This document shows positions 45,363-57,545 of a stretch of DNA of 64,000 nucleotides, piece by piece. A model generated the notes under the pieces. That model ran no database searches, was not told the origin of the DNA, and saw only the letters and a program-made list of their open reading frames with translations. The stretch lies in the NCBI GenBank assembly GCA_020747015.1, contig JAGTJM010000053.1:170418-234417 (forward strand). The letters run 5' to 3'. A program made the position numbers and the translations under genes. How positions within the stretch are numbered: the stretch's first letter is position 1; every line of letters begins with the position of its first letter. The stretch is from Pyrenochaeta sp. MPI-SDFR-AT-0127. Lineage: Eukaryota > Ascomycota > Dothideomycetes > Pleosporales > Cucurbitariaceae.

Positions 45363-48116
45363 ATGAGCTCGACTGATGCAGAAGTCTGCAGGTCTGCAAC
45401 TACCTCGGCCAATGATGCCGCCGATGTGAGGCCAGCAAAGCGGAACCGAATCACAATTGCCTGCACGTGGTGCAGACAACGCAAATCTCGCGTAAGTTTT
45501 GTGATGCATGATGAACTCGACAGAATGGGCATGGAGCGGCGTGTTTTAGTATCATCTTTGTAGTACGCATTCTGAAGACGTTCAGCGCCCCTCAACAATT
45601 TTCAGTGTAGCCATATCAAGCTGACATTTGGTGACAACCTCAGTGCGACGGCTCCAGACCAAAATGTTCCACATGCAAGGACCATGGATATGACTGTGTA
45701 TACTCGGAGACAGCGTCTTTGACTAAAACGTCCGCGTCCAAAGAGTCAGTGGCAATCCCACGCTTTCCAAGCCGTTGCCTAATGATCCTCCCGCCCGTAG
45801 ACTGCTTGAAGCGCTGGAAGCCCGCTTAGGGACGCTAGAAACTTCCGTCACCAGACTGGACAGCAGAGTTACTCTCATTGAAGGCTCTAAAGATTATGCG
45901 GCAGTGCCAGCCACAAGTCCCCAGCAGTCCTCAATAACTCATGATACAAACATCTTCGATTTTGAGACCAATGAAATATCCCCAGCTGAGACACAAGACC
46001 CGACTGACGGGATAGGGTCTGTGGTCTTCACAAAGGAAGAAGAATCTGGATTCTTTGGTATTGCATCATCGCAGATCTGTACGCATCATGCTAACAATGC
46101 TGTTAAGGACCATCCTCGAATATTGCTTTCACGCGACAAATTGTTCGGACAACCACCGCAATTCTCAAGGCCACGGTTTCCACAGCAAGCCCACTCTCTC
46201 CCGGTAATGCTGCTCTACAAAGCCACATGCTACATGTGTCGCGTCCACCTTCTCGTGCATCAAATCGACTCAATAACTCTCAAAAGGCGTGTATTGCTAC
46301 TGAGCCGTTTGCACTTCCAGAAAAAAATGAAACATTGCGATTGATAGATGTTTACTTCGACACAACCGGAGTCCTATTCCCCTACATCGATAAGGAAGGC
46401 TTTTTGCAATCATACCACCAGCTGAACTTGACAAATATACGCACGGCGCGGAGATCATGGCTCGGTTTATTGAATATGGTGCTTGCCATGTCTGCAAGTG
46501 CTAGTCATGGGGGTACATTGACAGCGTCTGAACGCGCTTCTGAATCAGACATTTGTTATCGTCGTGCTCTGGCACTTTGCGAAAAACAAATCCGCCATGG
46601 CACAAATTTGGAGATTGGTGAGTGTTTCGCAAAATCCATACATGTGATTTGTTTCACTAAAAGTGTTGTCAGTACAGGTACTTCTCCTGATGAGTCAGTA
46701 CTTACAGGGCACGGAACGCTCTATCGAGACTTGGAATGTTCATGGACTTGCTGTAAAAGCAGCATATCAGCTCGGTCTGCACTCACCAAATGCCCTAAAT
46801 CAATATCCGCCCCGGGAGCAGGAGTTTCGCAAGCGAACCTGGTTTGGGTGCGTTGTATTAGATCGGTATGCTGAGTCCTGTGTCTATATGCTGTCCCATC
46901 TCACCATTGCTAGGACATTGAGCATGACTCTAGGCCGGCCGGCTTCCATCCCTGATAAATTCATTAAATTGGTCCTACCCTGTTCGTTAGAAACACTTCC
47001 TTTGAGACCAAACGCCGCCAATGCCACTATCCTCGGTAGTGTTCAATTTTACTCGGCTACAATGTAAGAGCATGCATCTCGCTCACCATAAACCACGCTA
47101 AGACCACTATAGTACACTCTATGCCATTATGGGCGAGGTTGTGGACATTCTTTATGGAAATAACTTAGGTTGCGACGATCCCGATGATATGTTTGATGTC
47201 GCCGCCCACTTGCTACAGTTTGAGCAGAAGTTCCTGGCCTGGCAATGTTCTTTGCCAGATAATTTGCACCTAGTCGAGCCTGACATGCTGCGCGCTGGAA
47301 CAGGCGACCAGAATGCCCTGAGATTTCGCCTGATTCTAACCGTTCGTTATCTCAACCTCAGGATCTTGACGCATCGTCCACTGTTATGCAAATACTTGGA
47401 ATTTCTGGGCACCGCACAATTTGACTCGCCAGAATTGTGTTTGCTGAGACAGGTTGGTGAAAACAGCGTGCGAATTTGCATCGAATCCGCCCTTACGATC
47501 ATTGAATTGATGCGAGAAGTACTAAACCCCTCGCAATCCCGAAGACATCTATTGGGTGCTTGGTGGTTCTCTCTTTACTATGGTAAGCGAGATACATTGT
47601 TAAAGCCACCTCGATTTTGGCTTACACAGGTTTAGCATTCAATGCGGCCTTAGTCATTTATTCCACCCTTCTCGTGCAGCACCAAGGAAAGAAAAACGCC
47701 CAATTTCCAACATTCAAAGATATCGACCTATCAATAGACTCTCTTCGCAGAGCCATTGATTGTTTGTCGTTGCTTTCTAAAGGAAATAGGATGACAGAGA
47801 AGTGTATTCGATATACCTCATCTTTGGCTGATTTGCTGGCTGTAATTTGTAGGTGCCGTTCCTCTCCAGATGGGAACTCGTATTTTGACATGATACTCCA
47901 GATTGCCCCAATGGTCCTCAAATCCTCAATCCTGCAACTGATCTGTCATTCGATCAGTTGGGCAATCCTTCCACGCTACGATCCTCGAATGACGCCCAAC
48001 CAGATGATCTGTTTGATTTTCTCGATTCAAACGACTTGCATATGGGAATGAGTCTAGATGAGATTTTTGGAGCAGATTTTAGTTTTATGACGGCGTCTAA
48101 AAGTTTAGGTCTCTAA
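45363..48116 (+). CDS. Zn(II)2Cys6 transcription factor with fungal-specific regulator domain
   Basis: Nine-exon model: 45363-45491, 45644-45697, 45772-46057, 46108-46617, 46673-46865, 46914-47063, 47113-47582, 47630-47848, 47902-48116 (741 aa). The zinc cluster CTWCRQRKSR + CDGSRPKCSTCKDHGYDC is rebuilt across the first intron and has the canonical spacing. A coiled-coil-like segment follows (RRLLEALEARLGTLETSVTR), then FFGPSSNIAFTRQI, and the regulator domain with TWNVHGLAVKAAYQLGLHSP and RKRTWFGCVVLDR. The acidic C-terminus (DDLFDFLDSNDL) may activate transcription. The second join (45697/45772) is uncertain: the two exons are in different frames and only a weak GTATAC donor fits, so a frameshift is possible. 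Its position suggests it controls the gentisate genes. Confidence 0.78.
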
Positions 48117-48243
48117 TCGTAAAAAAGAAAATCATCTAGTACAATATCTTCTATACTCCACTCTGCCTAGGAAGAGATTCTTATGTAAAAAACTATGCGA
48201 AAACATTCTTATAGCCTCTTGCTCAATCGACCTGCTTAATCAT

Positions 48244-49996
48244 TTAGACGAAGTTTGAGGCGCAGGCGCAAGCGTCCTCCATTTCTTCCTCAGCGTCGTG
48301 TCCGTAAGCCCACCACTGAGTGACTGGATCACTCCACTGATTTGCACTGCTAGTAAACGGCTCACCAGCTACCTCTGCAGACATCTGCGCATCCCTAGCT
48401 CTTTGTTCCGGCCCGTCCGAGAAGTGCCAGATCAGCCCATTCACTGCACTAGCGTTCTGCATATCACCACTCCTCTTTATGCGCTGTTTCTCGAATAATC
48501 TTAATGCCTGCGGAATCTCCTCCAGGGAGGAGATGTGGTTCAAGGCTACAGCGAGGGCAGCCCCGTCTTCGACGGCCATGGCAGCACCCTGAGACATATA
48601 AGGGAGCATAGCGTGAGCTGCATCACCAATGACGACTAATTTTGATGAAGGGGAGGTCCATGACTTCAATTGACGTCCCTCTTTAAGCGGCCACTTCATA
48701 CATTGGTCAATTAGGGAAATAATCTTCGTCAGCCTACAAGTGTTCGTCAGCAAATTCATCAGTAAAAACATAGGTCATATTACTGAGGATCCCATCCACT
48801 GAACTCGGCTTGAATGTGTTTCTTAGAGAACTTTTCGGTCCATGTGGTCGGGTCTGAATGATCGATGTGGGACAACACCATGTTGAATGATTCTCCCGCA
48901 GCAATTGTGTACGACATGACATGTCTATCCTCCCCGATCCTACGATTTCATCGCGTTAGCAATCGTATACTCAATACTCTTCTATCAAATTTTCCTCTAT
49001 TGATGATTTGTTGGACGTACCAAATGTTCAGGGATGGTTTCTCTAGAATCCAAGCGATGTCGGGATCCTCGCGAATTTTTTCGACATCCACAGTCGCTCG
49101 GTATGCTGCGAAACCATTGAATATGGGTTCATGGTATCCGTTTGGATCAATAGCTTCACGGGCGATTGATTTGATACCTGAGAATGTTCTTTAATATTGG
49201 TAACTCTGACGAGTGCTGTGTCTGAATGTTTCCACTTACCGTCAGCTGCGACCACCAGATCACCTTGCACAGTAGAGCCATCCGCAATTAAAACGGAACC
49301 ATGCCGTTCATTGTACTGAATGACCTTACAGTTCAGATCAATTTTTACTCCCAGTTGCAACGCTCGTAGATGGAGAGCTTCATGAAAATCGGCTCGGTGA
49401 ATGACGTAGTATGGAACCTCGAAGTTATTCTGGAACTTATCTCCTAGGGAAGTATATCCAATAACATCTCCATTCTGCCATCGTCGGAATTTGATGCATT
49501 CTGGCTTAACTGCAGACTTCTCTAAGCCTCCAAAGACCCCCCATCGATGGAGAAGACGTCCCGAATTCGGAGGAATTTGGATTCCCGCACCAACCTACAA
49601 CGTTTAGCTGAAATGAAAACGAGATTGTACCTCGATAGTCTGACGTACCTCTCCAAGTTTTGACGCTTGTTCCAAGACTCGCACTGAATGTCCCCTTCTT
49701 GCCAAAGCGATGGCGAGAGCAAGCCCACCAAGGCCTGCACCAACAATGACAATGTGTAAGGCAAGTTGGGCTGGTGCAGGTTCTCTTTGGAAATTCCGCG
49801 CATGACTGTATCGCAATTTTTGATCTGAAAGCTCTTGGAGGAAGCGAAGGGATTGAGACGGGTACGTTAAGTTGATATCGGATAGAGTGGTGCGTAGGAT
49901 AGTTCTTTCAGCCTTTTTATTCCCGTTTGTAAGACGTGTATCTTTGTTTGTCGCTGGGTCCTGGCCACAAGCCGAAGCTATCGCAGCGACTGACAT
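48244..49996 (-). CDS. salicylate hydroxylase-like FAD monooxygenase
   Basis: Five exons on the minus strand: 49649-49996, 49240-49594, 49021-49177, 48784-48939, 48244-48733 (501 aa). Family members hydroxylate salicylate, 3- or 6-hydroxybenzoates and similar acids using NAD(P)H. The FAD site is IVIVGAGLGGLALAIALARR. The DG motif region is LVVAADGIKSIAREA. The GD motif is LVVIGDAAHAMLPYMSQGAA followed by MAVEDGAAL, as in salicylate hydroxylases. About 78 residues precede the FAD site, longer than usual, with no clear targeting signal. In this cluster the likely product is gentisate (5-hydroxylation of salicylate or 6-hydroxylation of 3-hydroxybenzoate) rather than catechol, because no catechol dioxygenase is present. 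That is inference. Confidence 0.88.
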
Positions 49997-50164
49997 TGTT
50001 TCTTTGTCCGAAGTGCAATCTTTTCCGTTTACTATACTACGAAATTAATGCGATGAACTAATTTGCACTGAGTTCTTTGTATTTAATGATAAGAAATAGT
50101 GAGCACAGGGCCTGATTCTCGTAAGATTAACTCATGACCGACCTGACCTGCACGGCAAGACAAT

Positions 50165-50220
50165 CTAACCCCGACGCTAAACACGGGGAGCTAGGGATGG
50201 TAGTATTACCGCTAACCCCG
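50165..50220. promoter_or_regulatory. three candidate regulator sites upstream of the FAD monooxygenase gene
   Basis: CTAACCCCG occurs at 50165-50173 and 50212-50220 (CGGGGTTAG on the minus strand), and CGGGGAGCTAG at 50184-50194. All lie 170-225 bases upstream of the monooxygenase start. They resemble the pair in the gentisate dioxygenase promoter. Confidence 0.4.
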
Positions 50221-50411
50221 CGACCCAACAGAGTCAGAACTGCTGCCGACCTAACTACCAGAAATAATAACTAGCTGTGGTGAGATGGCGCCAAGATCAA
50301 AATCCAAACTCGCGCCACTCCACCCGCCGCAACAATGACATGTTTGCTATTACGCGAAGTGACGAGAAATGATTTCCATGCGCTTCGTGAAGGATTGACA
50401 TATTCACATGC

Positions 50412-50891
50412 TCAGACAATCTCATACACATCGATCTTCACGTGGCCCATTACCTTCGGAGGAAGAAGATCTCCAACAAAGCAACTGTTATTTAGCCAGT
50501 CGTGGGTCCCGGGGGCGAGTTCAAAGCGAGGAAAGGTCTTTGTGTACCATCCCTGGCTTTGTGTCCCCATTGACGCCTTAGAAGGATCATCTTCAAACAC
50601 AGCGTTCATCATCTCCTGGCTTGCGCGACCAAAACCCTCATTGGTAACATTGATCAGGATGCCATCTTCAGCTTGAATTGTGTATTTGGCGAGAATGTGC
50701 ACAACGCCATCAGAACGGGCCGCATTCCAATCTCCACCACCTGACAAAATCTTTCCTTTCAGTTTAGGTCCTTCAACTTGACCTCCAGTGATAGGAATAA
50801 ACCTCCTCTCTCCAGCTGCAGTTTTGCCGAAACAAAGTGGAGGCGCAAGATTAACATGCAGGGTGAAGGCATATTCGAGCTGCGGCGCCAT
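50412..50891 (-). CDS. DUF3237 family protein
   Basis: A single exon of 159 aa, the typical full length of this small beta-barrel-like family. Signatures include LEYAFTLHVNLAPP at the start, RRFIPITGGQVEGPKLKGKI, GGGDW, and TNEGFGRASQEMM. No catalytic role is established for the family as far as I know. In bacteria and fungi such genes often sit among genes for catabolism of aromatic compounds. Here it lies between the FAD monooxygenase and a transporter, so a role on a pathway intermediate (isomerase, lactonase or binding protein) is possible but unproven. No signal peptide, so it is expected to be cytosolic. Confidence 0.85.
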   Translation of the reverse strand: MAPQLEYAFTLHVNLAPPLCFGKTAAGERRFIPITGGQVEGPKLKGKILSGGGDWNAARSDGVVHILAKYTIQAEDGILINVTNEGFGRASQEMMNAVFEDDPSKASMGTQSQGWYTKTFPRFELAPGTHDWLNNSCFVGDLLPPKVMGHVKIDVYEIV

Positions 50892-51474
50892 GTTTCCAAG
50901 TTGTCGGCTAGTTATTTGAATAATGAATTGATGTCTGTAATTAAAATGTGTATTCGGTGTGTATGAAGGGGATTAGGAAGCAGATGTCTTAAACCAAGCA
51001 GGATCACCCCACTAGTGGTGAATCTCGCGTTCATTGTTCATAGATTATGTTCAAATATGGCTACACTTAAATGTTTCACTTGTAGATGAACCTTTCAATG
51101 GTCCAGGGTGGACTTCACATCTGCCTTTGCCAAGTGTTGGACGTTCCGGTCTCTCATCCTATCTCCCCGACATACACGTGTCACCTCAGCTTTGCCCCAG
51201 CAGCGGAGATTTCATTTTGTCACCCTTTACCGAATAGCGCAAGCTGAAGCGGGGTCCCCGAATTGGCATACAGGGAGTGCAAATGTGTCCCGCTTAACTA
51301 AGTTCATTGCTAACCCTGTGCCATACTTCGGTGGGCGGCAGCTTTTACCGGCAATTTCAATGTTGCAGGTGGTGGTTGGAGTTTAAAAACATCTCTCCTC
51401 CATTGCTCTTAACACTTCCTAACTCAATTTGAATTATTGTAGCGCTTCTCATTCACATTTCTACTCTGCCTATC
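50892..51474. other. divergent promoter of DUF3237 and MFS transporter genes
   Basis: No gene. It holds a perfect palindrome CACCCCACTAGTGGTG-like segment near 51006 and CGGGGTCCCCG near 51253, either of which could bind a dimeric regulator. Confidence 0.4.
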
Positions 51475-53267
51475 ATGTCAGCAGACGATCATGCCAGGAC
51501 CGATGCAGTACGAGAAGCTGCCGCAAGGCATCATGGCTTGCCTCTCGTTCCACAACCAACCCAAGATGAGAAGGATCCGCTTCGATGGCCACGAACACTG
51601 AAATTGGCTGCTCTTGCTGCCACTGCCTTTGTGAACTTCACGGCTAACTTCGCTGGTGCTGGTCTTTCCGTAGCCACGCCCATTCTCCAGGCCCAGTTCC
51701 ATAGATCACCTAATGAGATCAATAGCTTACTTACGGCAAGTTGAGCAACTCGTTATATTATAGAAACTAACGCTGATCGCCTTCCAGTACAACTTCCTCC
51801 TTCTTGGGATCGGTAACCTTATCTGGGTCCCGCTTGGAGTTAAATATGGCAAGCGAGCCTCACTTCTGATCTCAACCCTTATTCTGTTTGCCATTCTTAT
51901 CTGGACAGCCAAAGAAACTACTTTCAATGGACTCTTAGCCGCAAGGTGCCTATCAGGTTTTGCTTCGGCTGCAGGCGAGGTGGGTGAACTTTAACCAATG
52001 CCTTACTACACTAATACATCTATAGAGTATCGTGCCTAGCATCGTCTCTGATATCTTCTTCCTCCACGAGCGTGCCGCCATGATGTCAGCGTGAGTTTAG
52101 AATTCTTTCCCCCAGTAAGCCTCTTCATTAACAAACAAATCAGATACACAATCCTTGCATCAAGCGCTACAGCTATAGGTCCTCTTTTGGCTTCATTTAT
52201 TATTGAATATAGTCGAGGTGGCTGGGTCGATTATGCTTGGGTGTGCGCCGCGCTCGCTGGTGCTAACACTGTCGCAATATATCTTCTCTATCCGGAGTCG
52301 AACTTTAACCGCGTGGAAGTGCCAATGCATGAGATCTCTACACTAGAAATACAACTTAGGGATAACGATGCTGCGAAAGGGATAACATTGAGGACGGAAA
52401 CCATGTCTGAGCACCAGGTCAGCGTTGTGGAGAAGCCGTGGACGAGTATCTGGACAGCCTTCGTCACGGTTGATGAGCATGCCAAGATCCTAGAGGTCTT
52501 CATCCGCCCCTTGATGATGTTGTTCAAACCCAGCGTTTTTCTTGCTGTGTACATCTATGGCACATCACTAGCGGCTCAAATCATCCTGATGTAGGTCAAC
52601 CAGTGTTTGTATTCCATAGCTGACTGACATATTCCCAGATTTGCATTCCCAAGCTTACTTATGGCTCCGCCATATCTCTTCTCAGGGAGCAGTATAGGCC
52701 TCATGCAGATAGCGGCTATAATTGGCTTCGTCATTGGCTCTTATGCCGGTGGTTATGCCGCCGATACTATCACTGCAGCTGTTATACGCAGACATCGTGG
52801 TGCTGTATACGCAGAGCAGCGGCTGATTGCTCTCATTCCAGGGTGTTTGATTGCACCAGTGGGGTGCATACTCATCGCATTCGCGTGCTCGGAAAAGTTA
52901 CAGTGGGTCGCCATCGCAATTGGTTTTGGTTTTGGTTAGTACTGAAAACTCAGTTTCGTTGAAAAGAGCTGATCAAGGCATAGTATCATTTGGCACAATC
53001 TACGGACCTAATATTGCCATTACCTATGTGGTGGAGTGCTACCCAAGACACGCAGCAGAGTGCTTAGTGGCCATCAATGTGTTCAAGAATTTTGTTGCTT
53101 TTCTGTTCTTGTATGTTGCCGTGGACTGGGTCTCTTCCAGAGGCTGGATTGAGGTTTACATGATCATGTTCATGCTTGTATCACTGGGCATGTTAAGCGC
53201 GATCCCTTTTTACTTCTTTGGGAGAAAGTGGAGGAACGAGACTGAAACCACATTTGTGAACGTGTAG
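51475..53267 (+). CDS. MFS transporter of the cluster
   Basis: Six exons: 51475-51735, 51788-51979, 52026-52090, 52144-52590, 52639-52934, 52984-53267 (514 aa). The N-terminus ends in DEKDPLRWPRTLKLAALAAT, the DPxxWP pattern of fungal drug:H+ type and related MFS members. It is followed by FVNFTANFAGAGLSVATPIL and a motif-A-like loop around VPLGVKYGKRASLL. GFASAAGESIVPSIVSDIFF and ATAIGPLLASFI are later helices, and a central cytoplasmic loop of about 90 residues separates the halves. The first intron begins with GC (GCAAGT), a known minor donor, and the frame does not work otherwise. Position suggests import of the aromatic substrate or export of an intermediate. Confidence 0.87.
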
Positions 53268-53657
53268 AGAGATCGAAGTATTTCATCACCAATCTAACTG
53301 ACTAAATGTTATTTGTTAACATACAATACAGCATAACTTTCCTATGGACATGATGCATTTCTTTAATTTTACCGACTATGTTGGGTGACCAACGATAAAG
53401 CGAAAGAAAAACTGTCCTCAAATTCTACTTTCTAAAGTGCTCTCATCCAAATCTCTATCTCCTACTCGCTAGCTCACCCCTCCCATTCAGTACGTCCAAA
53501 ATACTGTTCTTTGTTTAACAGCTGACCGCTTCTTATTAGCTCACTAGTACCTCGATGGCCCTGTGATAGGACCTGCCTGCTAGGAGCCTAATTCTTGCCC
53601 ACAACGAGATCTTTGAACCGGGGTGATGCTCACAATGACACCAACTTTGCTCAATCT
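53268..53657. other. intergenic, lost 3' half of the second dioxygenase gene
   Basis: No gene is visible. The expected downstream exon of the truncated minus-strand dioxygenase would lie here, but none of the remaining histidine motifs can be found. Confidence 0.5.
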
Positions 53658-54478
53658 TTAGTCAAAAGTTTGGTCAGGGCCAATTGTACAAACAATGATA
53701 TCACGCGAAGCATCATTTCCATTCCCACCCGCCTCGTATCCAAAACAAATGATTTCACTAGTAACCGGGTCGATCTTAGGATGCGCACTAAAAGTAAGCG
53801 ATAAGACCTGTCCCTCAAAATCGTAACGCCCAATTGTCTGAAGTGTGACAGGGTCTAGGGCAAAAGGTGGACCGTCTTCCTTGAGCGCAAGCATCACACC
53901 ACGCCAAAATACAATATTTGTGTTTGCAGCCGTGCGAATGAGATGGCGGACGGATGGGCCATCGGTATATGGATTTCTATACCGCCCGAACAGAGCGCGG
54001 AGCGCGTCGGATTCAGCATTGAAGCGATCGGTCTGAACATAACGTCGCGTCCGGTCGACATGCCTAAATATGAAAAAAAAACTCTCAACATTGTTTTTCG
54101 ATGTCATAGAAGGTGCAAATCTCGTAGAATTGTATGCCGTCGGTCATTTCAAGAACAGCCACTATGTTTACAATGGAGTTTCACGTACTCTTCGAAAATG
54201 CGGAATGCACTGACTGCTCCATCTCCATTGAATAAAACGTCGTGTTCGTACTTTGGCGCGTAACGATGGTCTGTTTGTATACTGAAATATGTGCCGTTGA
54301 TGCAGGACGGAATTTTGCCAGAGACTTCGAGCTCTTCAATGTCACCCTCAAATCGTGTCTGCTTGGGAAAACCTGGTCGTCTCCAGCTTTCGGGCCATTG
54401 ACGTAGACAGGTGTGTTTTGAATCTGGTGGGCTGACATCGCGATGCAGAGGGTATATTATGGTAATTAGGCAAACCAT
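53658..54478 (-). pseudogene. 3'-truncated carotenoid oxygenase paralog
   Basis: Two exons on the minus strand: 54189-54478 and 53658-54063, with a good intron (donor GTACGT, acceptor TTTAG), give 231 aa before a stop. It matches the N-terminal half of the intact enzyme at 38668-40331: RFEGDIEELEVSGKIP against RFEGEIQNLEVQGKIP, FNGDGAVSAFRI against FNGDGNISAFRI, and [13 protein letters not shown] against RSTANTNVLYFNG. Only the first iron ligand (SAHPKID) is present; the other three histidine motifs and the last 250 residues are missing. The surviving part has no internal stop, so truncation may be recent. It cannot be an active dioxygenase by itself. The alternative is an unseen frame change downstream. 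Confidence 0.75.
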
Positions 54479-55173
54479 GACAGCAAATAGGACGGTCCAT
54501 GTCTTATATGGCTTGGAGGAGGCGCTAATGAAGTGATGAAGGGAAAGCTAACAGGACCACGCCACCGTACATGAATCGATTTCAGCATGATAAACGTTTA
54601 ACAATTCTTGTCTAACCGGTCTGGCCCAACCACGCGGCGAATAGCACAGGCGAATAAACACTATGTAACTTCTCACTCAGAAAATGCTATCGACGGGTCC
54701 AAGATCCTGATCACATATGGGAAGGTTCGCACGACAGACGGACGAGGGTCACCGTGATAAGGCTTGAGATGGACACTTGCATGAGTTCTATCCAACAATA
54801 ACCATTCCATTACCTTACCCCACACAATCCCCGTATGTAGCTCCGCGAGGCTCCGCGACAGCCAGAGCTCTCGTCAAGGAAGGCACTTGTACCTTGCAGT
54901 CGGCCCAATATGCCGTTCGACCGGCCCAATATCCCGATGCTCAGATAGAGTTTAGCTCGACACGGGCGTCCTGAAGCACGGTGAGGCATAACCTCGGGCG
55001 CTAGTATTCATCTTAACCAATCATCGGTTTTCTCCAATCATACCCCACAACCTCTCCACTAGCCCCCACCCACCTGGGCTACTGGGTACCTTCACACCGG
55101 CCTGTTTCATTCTCAACCTGCTCGTGTGTTTTCCCTTTCACTTACCTATCACCATCCTCAGCAAGTAATCGAC
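54479..55173. other. divergent upstream region of the truncated dioxygenase and regulator 2
   Basis: No gene. It includes a short direct duplication around 54900-54930 (CGGCCCAATAT and CCGGCCCAATATCCC) and CTAACCGG at about 54612. Confidence 0.4.
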
Positions 55174-57545
55174 ATGCCACCTCTCAAGCGGACAGCGATA
55201 AGTTGCGACCGATGTCAATCTCGAAAGACGAAGGTAGGCGATATATGGTCTGAAAGCCAAGCTCAACCGGCTGACATGAGGATTTCGAGTGTCATGAGCC
55301 TATCCCAGGTCCTTGCAGCTCATGCCATCAAGCTGGCCTGTCTTGCAATGTATCAAGGAAGAAGCGAACCCGCCCGTTTTACCAATTCTCCCAGGAGCAG
55401 TTTCAGCTTATGGTGCAGATAATTCACCACTACGAGCCGGATGTGAGCCTTAGCATTCGATCACTGAAGGAAACAGTATCAAGGCTTCAAGGTGGAAAAG
55501 AATCCCTACAAACGTGCAACGAGTCGTTTTCCGATGCCCATGCAGAGTCTTCGCTTCATGACACGTCGGAACGCGACAGCCGAGAAGGCGACTCCGCTCC
55601 CTGGTCTCTCATCAATCAATTCTTAGATGCGAATGCAGACCATGACTTAGAAAACACGAATCCCTTATCCGACATAGACGACTCAGATAAGGACCATGGC
55701 TGCGTATTACTAGATGAAGCCGGGACAATGCGTATGCTCTGTGATTTAAACGCCATCGATAATCCACTAATCAAGTACACAGTTTATGCTGGACCTGGAG
55801 GCGATGTATCCTTTAACTTAGCAGTGACGACTTGTTTGACCGGAAAAGCCTCAAAAGTCTTTTCTTTGGAAAAACCTTCCTCGCGGGGTGTAGAGTCTAA
55901 ATTCTTCGAAGAATATCATTCGCTTCGTGCTTCCCAAGAGAATCATCTGCTTCCCCCAAAAGCCGTGGTCATTACTCGAGCCCGTAAATTCTTCCAAGAG
56001 ATTCAAGCTTCCACATGGGTAATAGCAGAGGACGATTTCTTCACAACCTTGGATAAATTCTATTTGTTTTCCGATATCATGAAACCGTCATGGTTCTCTT
56101 TTCTCTATGGTCTGTTGGCAGTCACAATGTCTGAGTCTGAATATGATACCATTGTGAATGGTGAGACGACTTCTATTATGAATTCTGATCAGTATTACTC
56201 CAAGGCTATGTCGCTCCTACCAGCGCTCCTGCACTATCCCGACATCGATGGAGTTCGAGCACTCGTCGTTATGGTAAGTTCAAACTTTAAGTTACTATAC
56301 TTACGTGCGTGCTTCTGGATTAAAATCTGACACATGGCTAGTGCTTTGCACTACAAGGGAAACGTACCATAGCTCCGGCATATGTGCTTGTAGGTCTAGC
56401 AGTACAACTTGCGAAATCCCTGGGAATGCATTGCAGGCGTACGGCAGCTGCATATGAGAACCGCGACTGGCACCGTGTGAGAAGGCTTTTTTTCAGTGTA
56501 TATGAACTAGAATGTGAGATTAGCCTGCTTTGTGGGATCCAACCATCCATCTCGAATGAAGATTGCGACATGACCCTCCCATCGGAGAGTGTAAGTCTCC
56601 GCCATGGTGGAATGAGTATGGTTACTAAAAGCCCTTTCACAGATGTTGAGTCCTGGAATAAATACTCCAATCGGCTATCTTCAGCAGTCGGCCGCACTTC
56701 TCATGATAATGGGAGACATTCAGAGGAAACGGTATTCCATGAAGAACAGCCGCCAACCAGCAACAATGAATGCCGGTGACACCAAGCGCTCAATCGAACG
56801 ACTATGGGAATGGAAGAAAGCCGTTCCTTCATATCTGGAATTCGGTACACCCTGTCCCCCTGGACATTTTCGAGCTATTGGTGTTCTTCACCTAAGATAT
56901 TGGCTCGCTCGTATCATCCTCACGCGAGACTTCCTCTTGCACCAAGTAAGAAACGGTGATCAGATGCAAACCGAAGACATCGCCATTATCAGATCAATGT
57001 CAGCATGTTGTCTTGACGCAGCCGATGAGACATTGAACATTATCAAGAACATGGCATCCAGTAACACATTATCCTGTCTCCCTTTCTTTGACACCAACTG
57101 TTTGATGGCAGCTATCATGATATATCTCCTGCGGTACCGGAAACGCGCTACTCCGATCATTGCAGAGAAGTTACGGTGCTGCGAAAGAATTTTGCTCAGC
57201 TTGACGGATAAAAGATGGCCTGCCCGTATGGCGATGTTGCTTATTCCATTGGAGCGAGGTGCGGGGTTTAGAGACATCCAAGGTAGACTTGACCGGAGAA
57301 TTCATTACGATCCTGAATCCTTTTTACAAGTCTTCGGGAATGATGTGCCACCCTCTGCTGATACATATGCGAACTGCGAAGCCCAAGACCTGACTTGGTA
57401 AGCCTATAACCATGCCCAGGGCCGCTTCTAAGCTGATTTTTCGTTTCATTTTAGGAATGGTGTTGACCAGATGATCCTAAGTGGTCTTCAAACCTGGGCG
57501 TGGGAATTGGAAGACTTTCCTGAGCTTTTCTCCTTATCGACATAA
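55174..57545 (+). CDS. Zn(II)2Cys6-type transcription factor 2
   Basis: Five exons: 55174-55233, 55281-56273, 56342-56590, 56643-57397, 57455-57545 (715 aa). The N-terminus ISCDRCQSRKTK joined to DFECHEPIPGPCSSCHQAGL then SC gives six cysteines, but the third follows the second by nine residues instead of the usual six. Either the first splice site is different or this is an unusual cluster. The middle part carries the fungal regulator domain: APAYVLVGLAVQLAKSLGMH then CRR, and DWHRVRRLFFSVYELECEIS. The last exon is short. It lies between the truncated dioxygenase and the SnoaL-like genes. Whether it or the regulator at 45363 controls the cluster is unknown. Confidence 0.8.

Noticed and set aside
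54064..54188. A frame break within the truncated dioxygenase
   Set aside because: Donor GTACGT and acceptor TTTAG define an intron that joins both parts in frame; only the missing 3' half is real damage.
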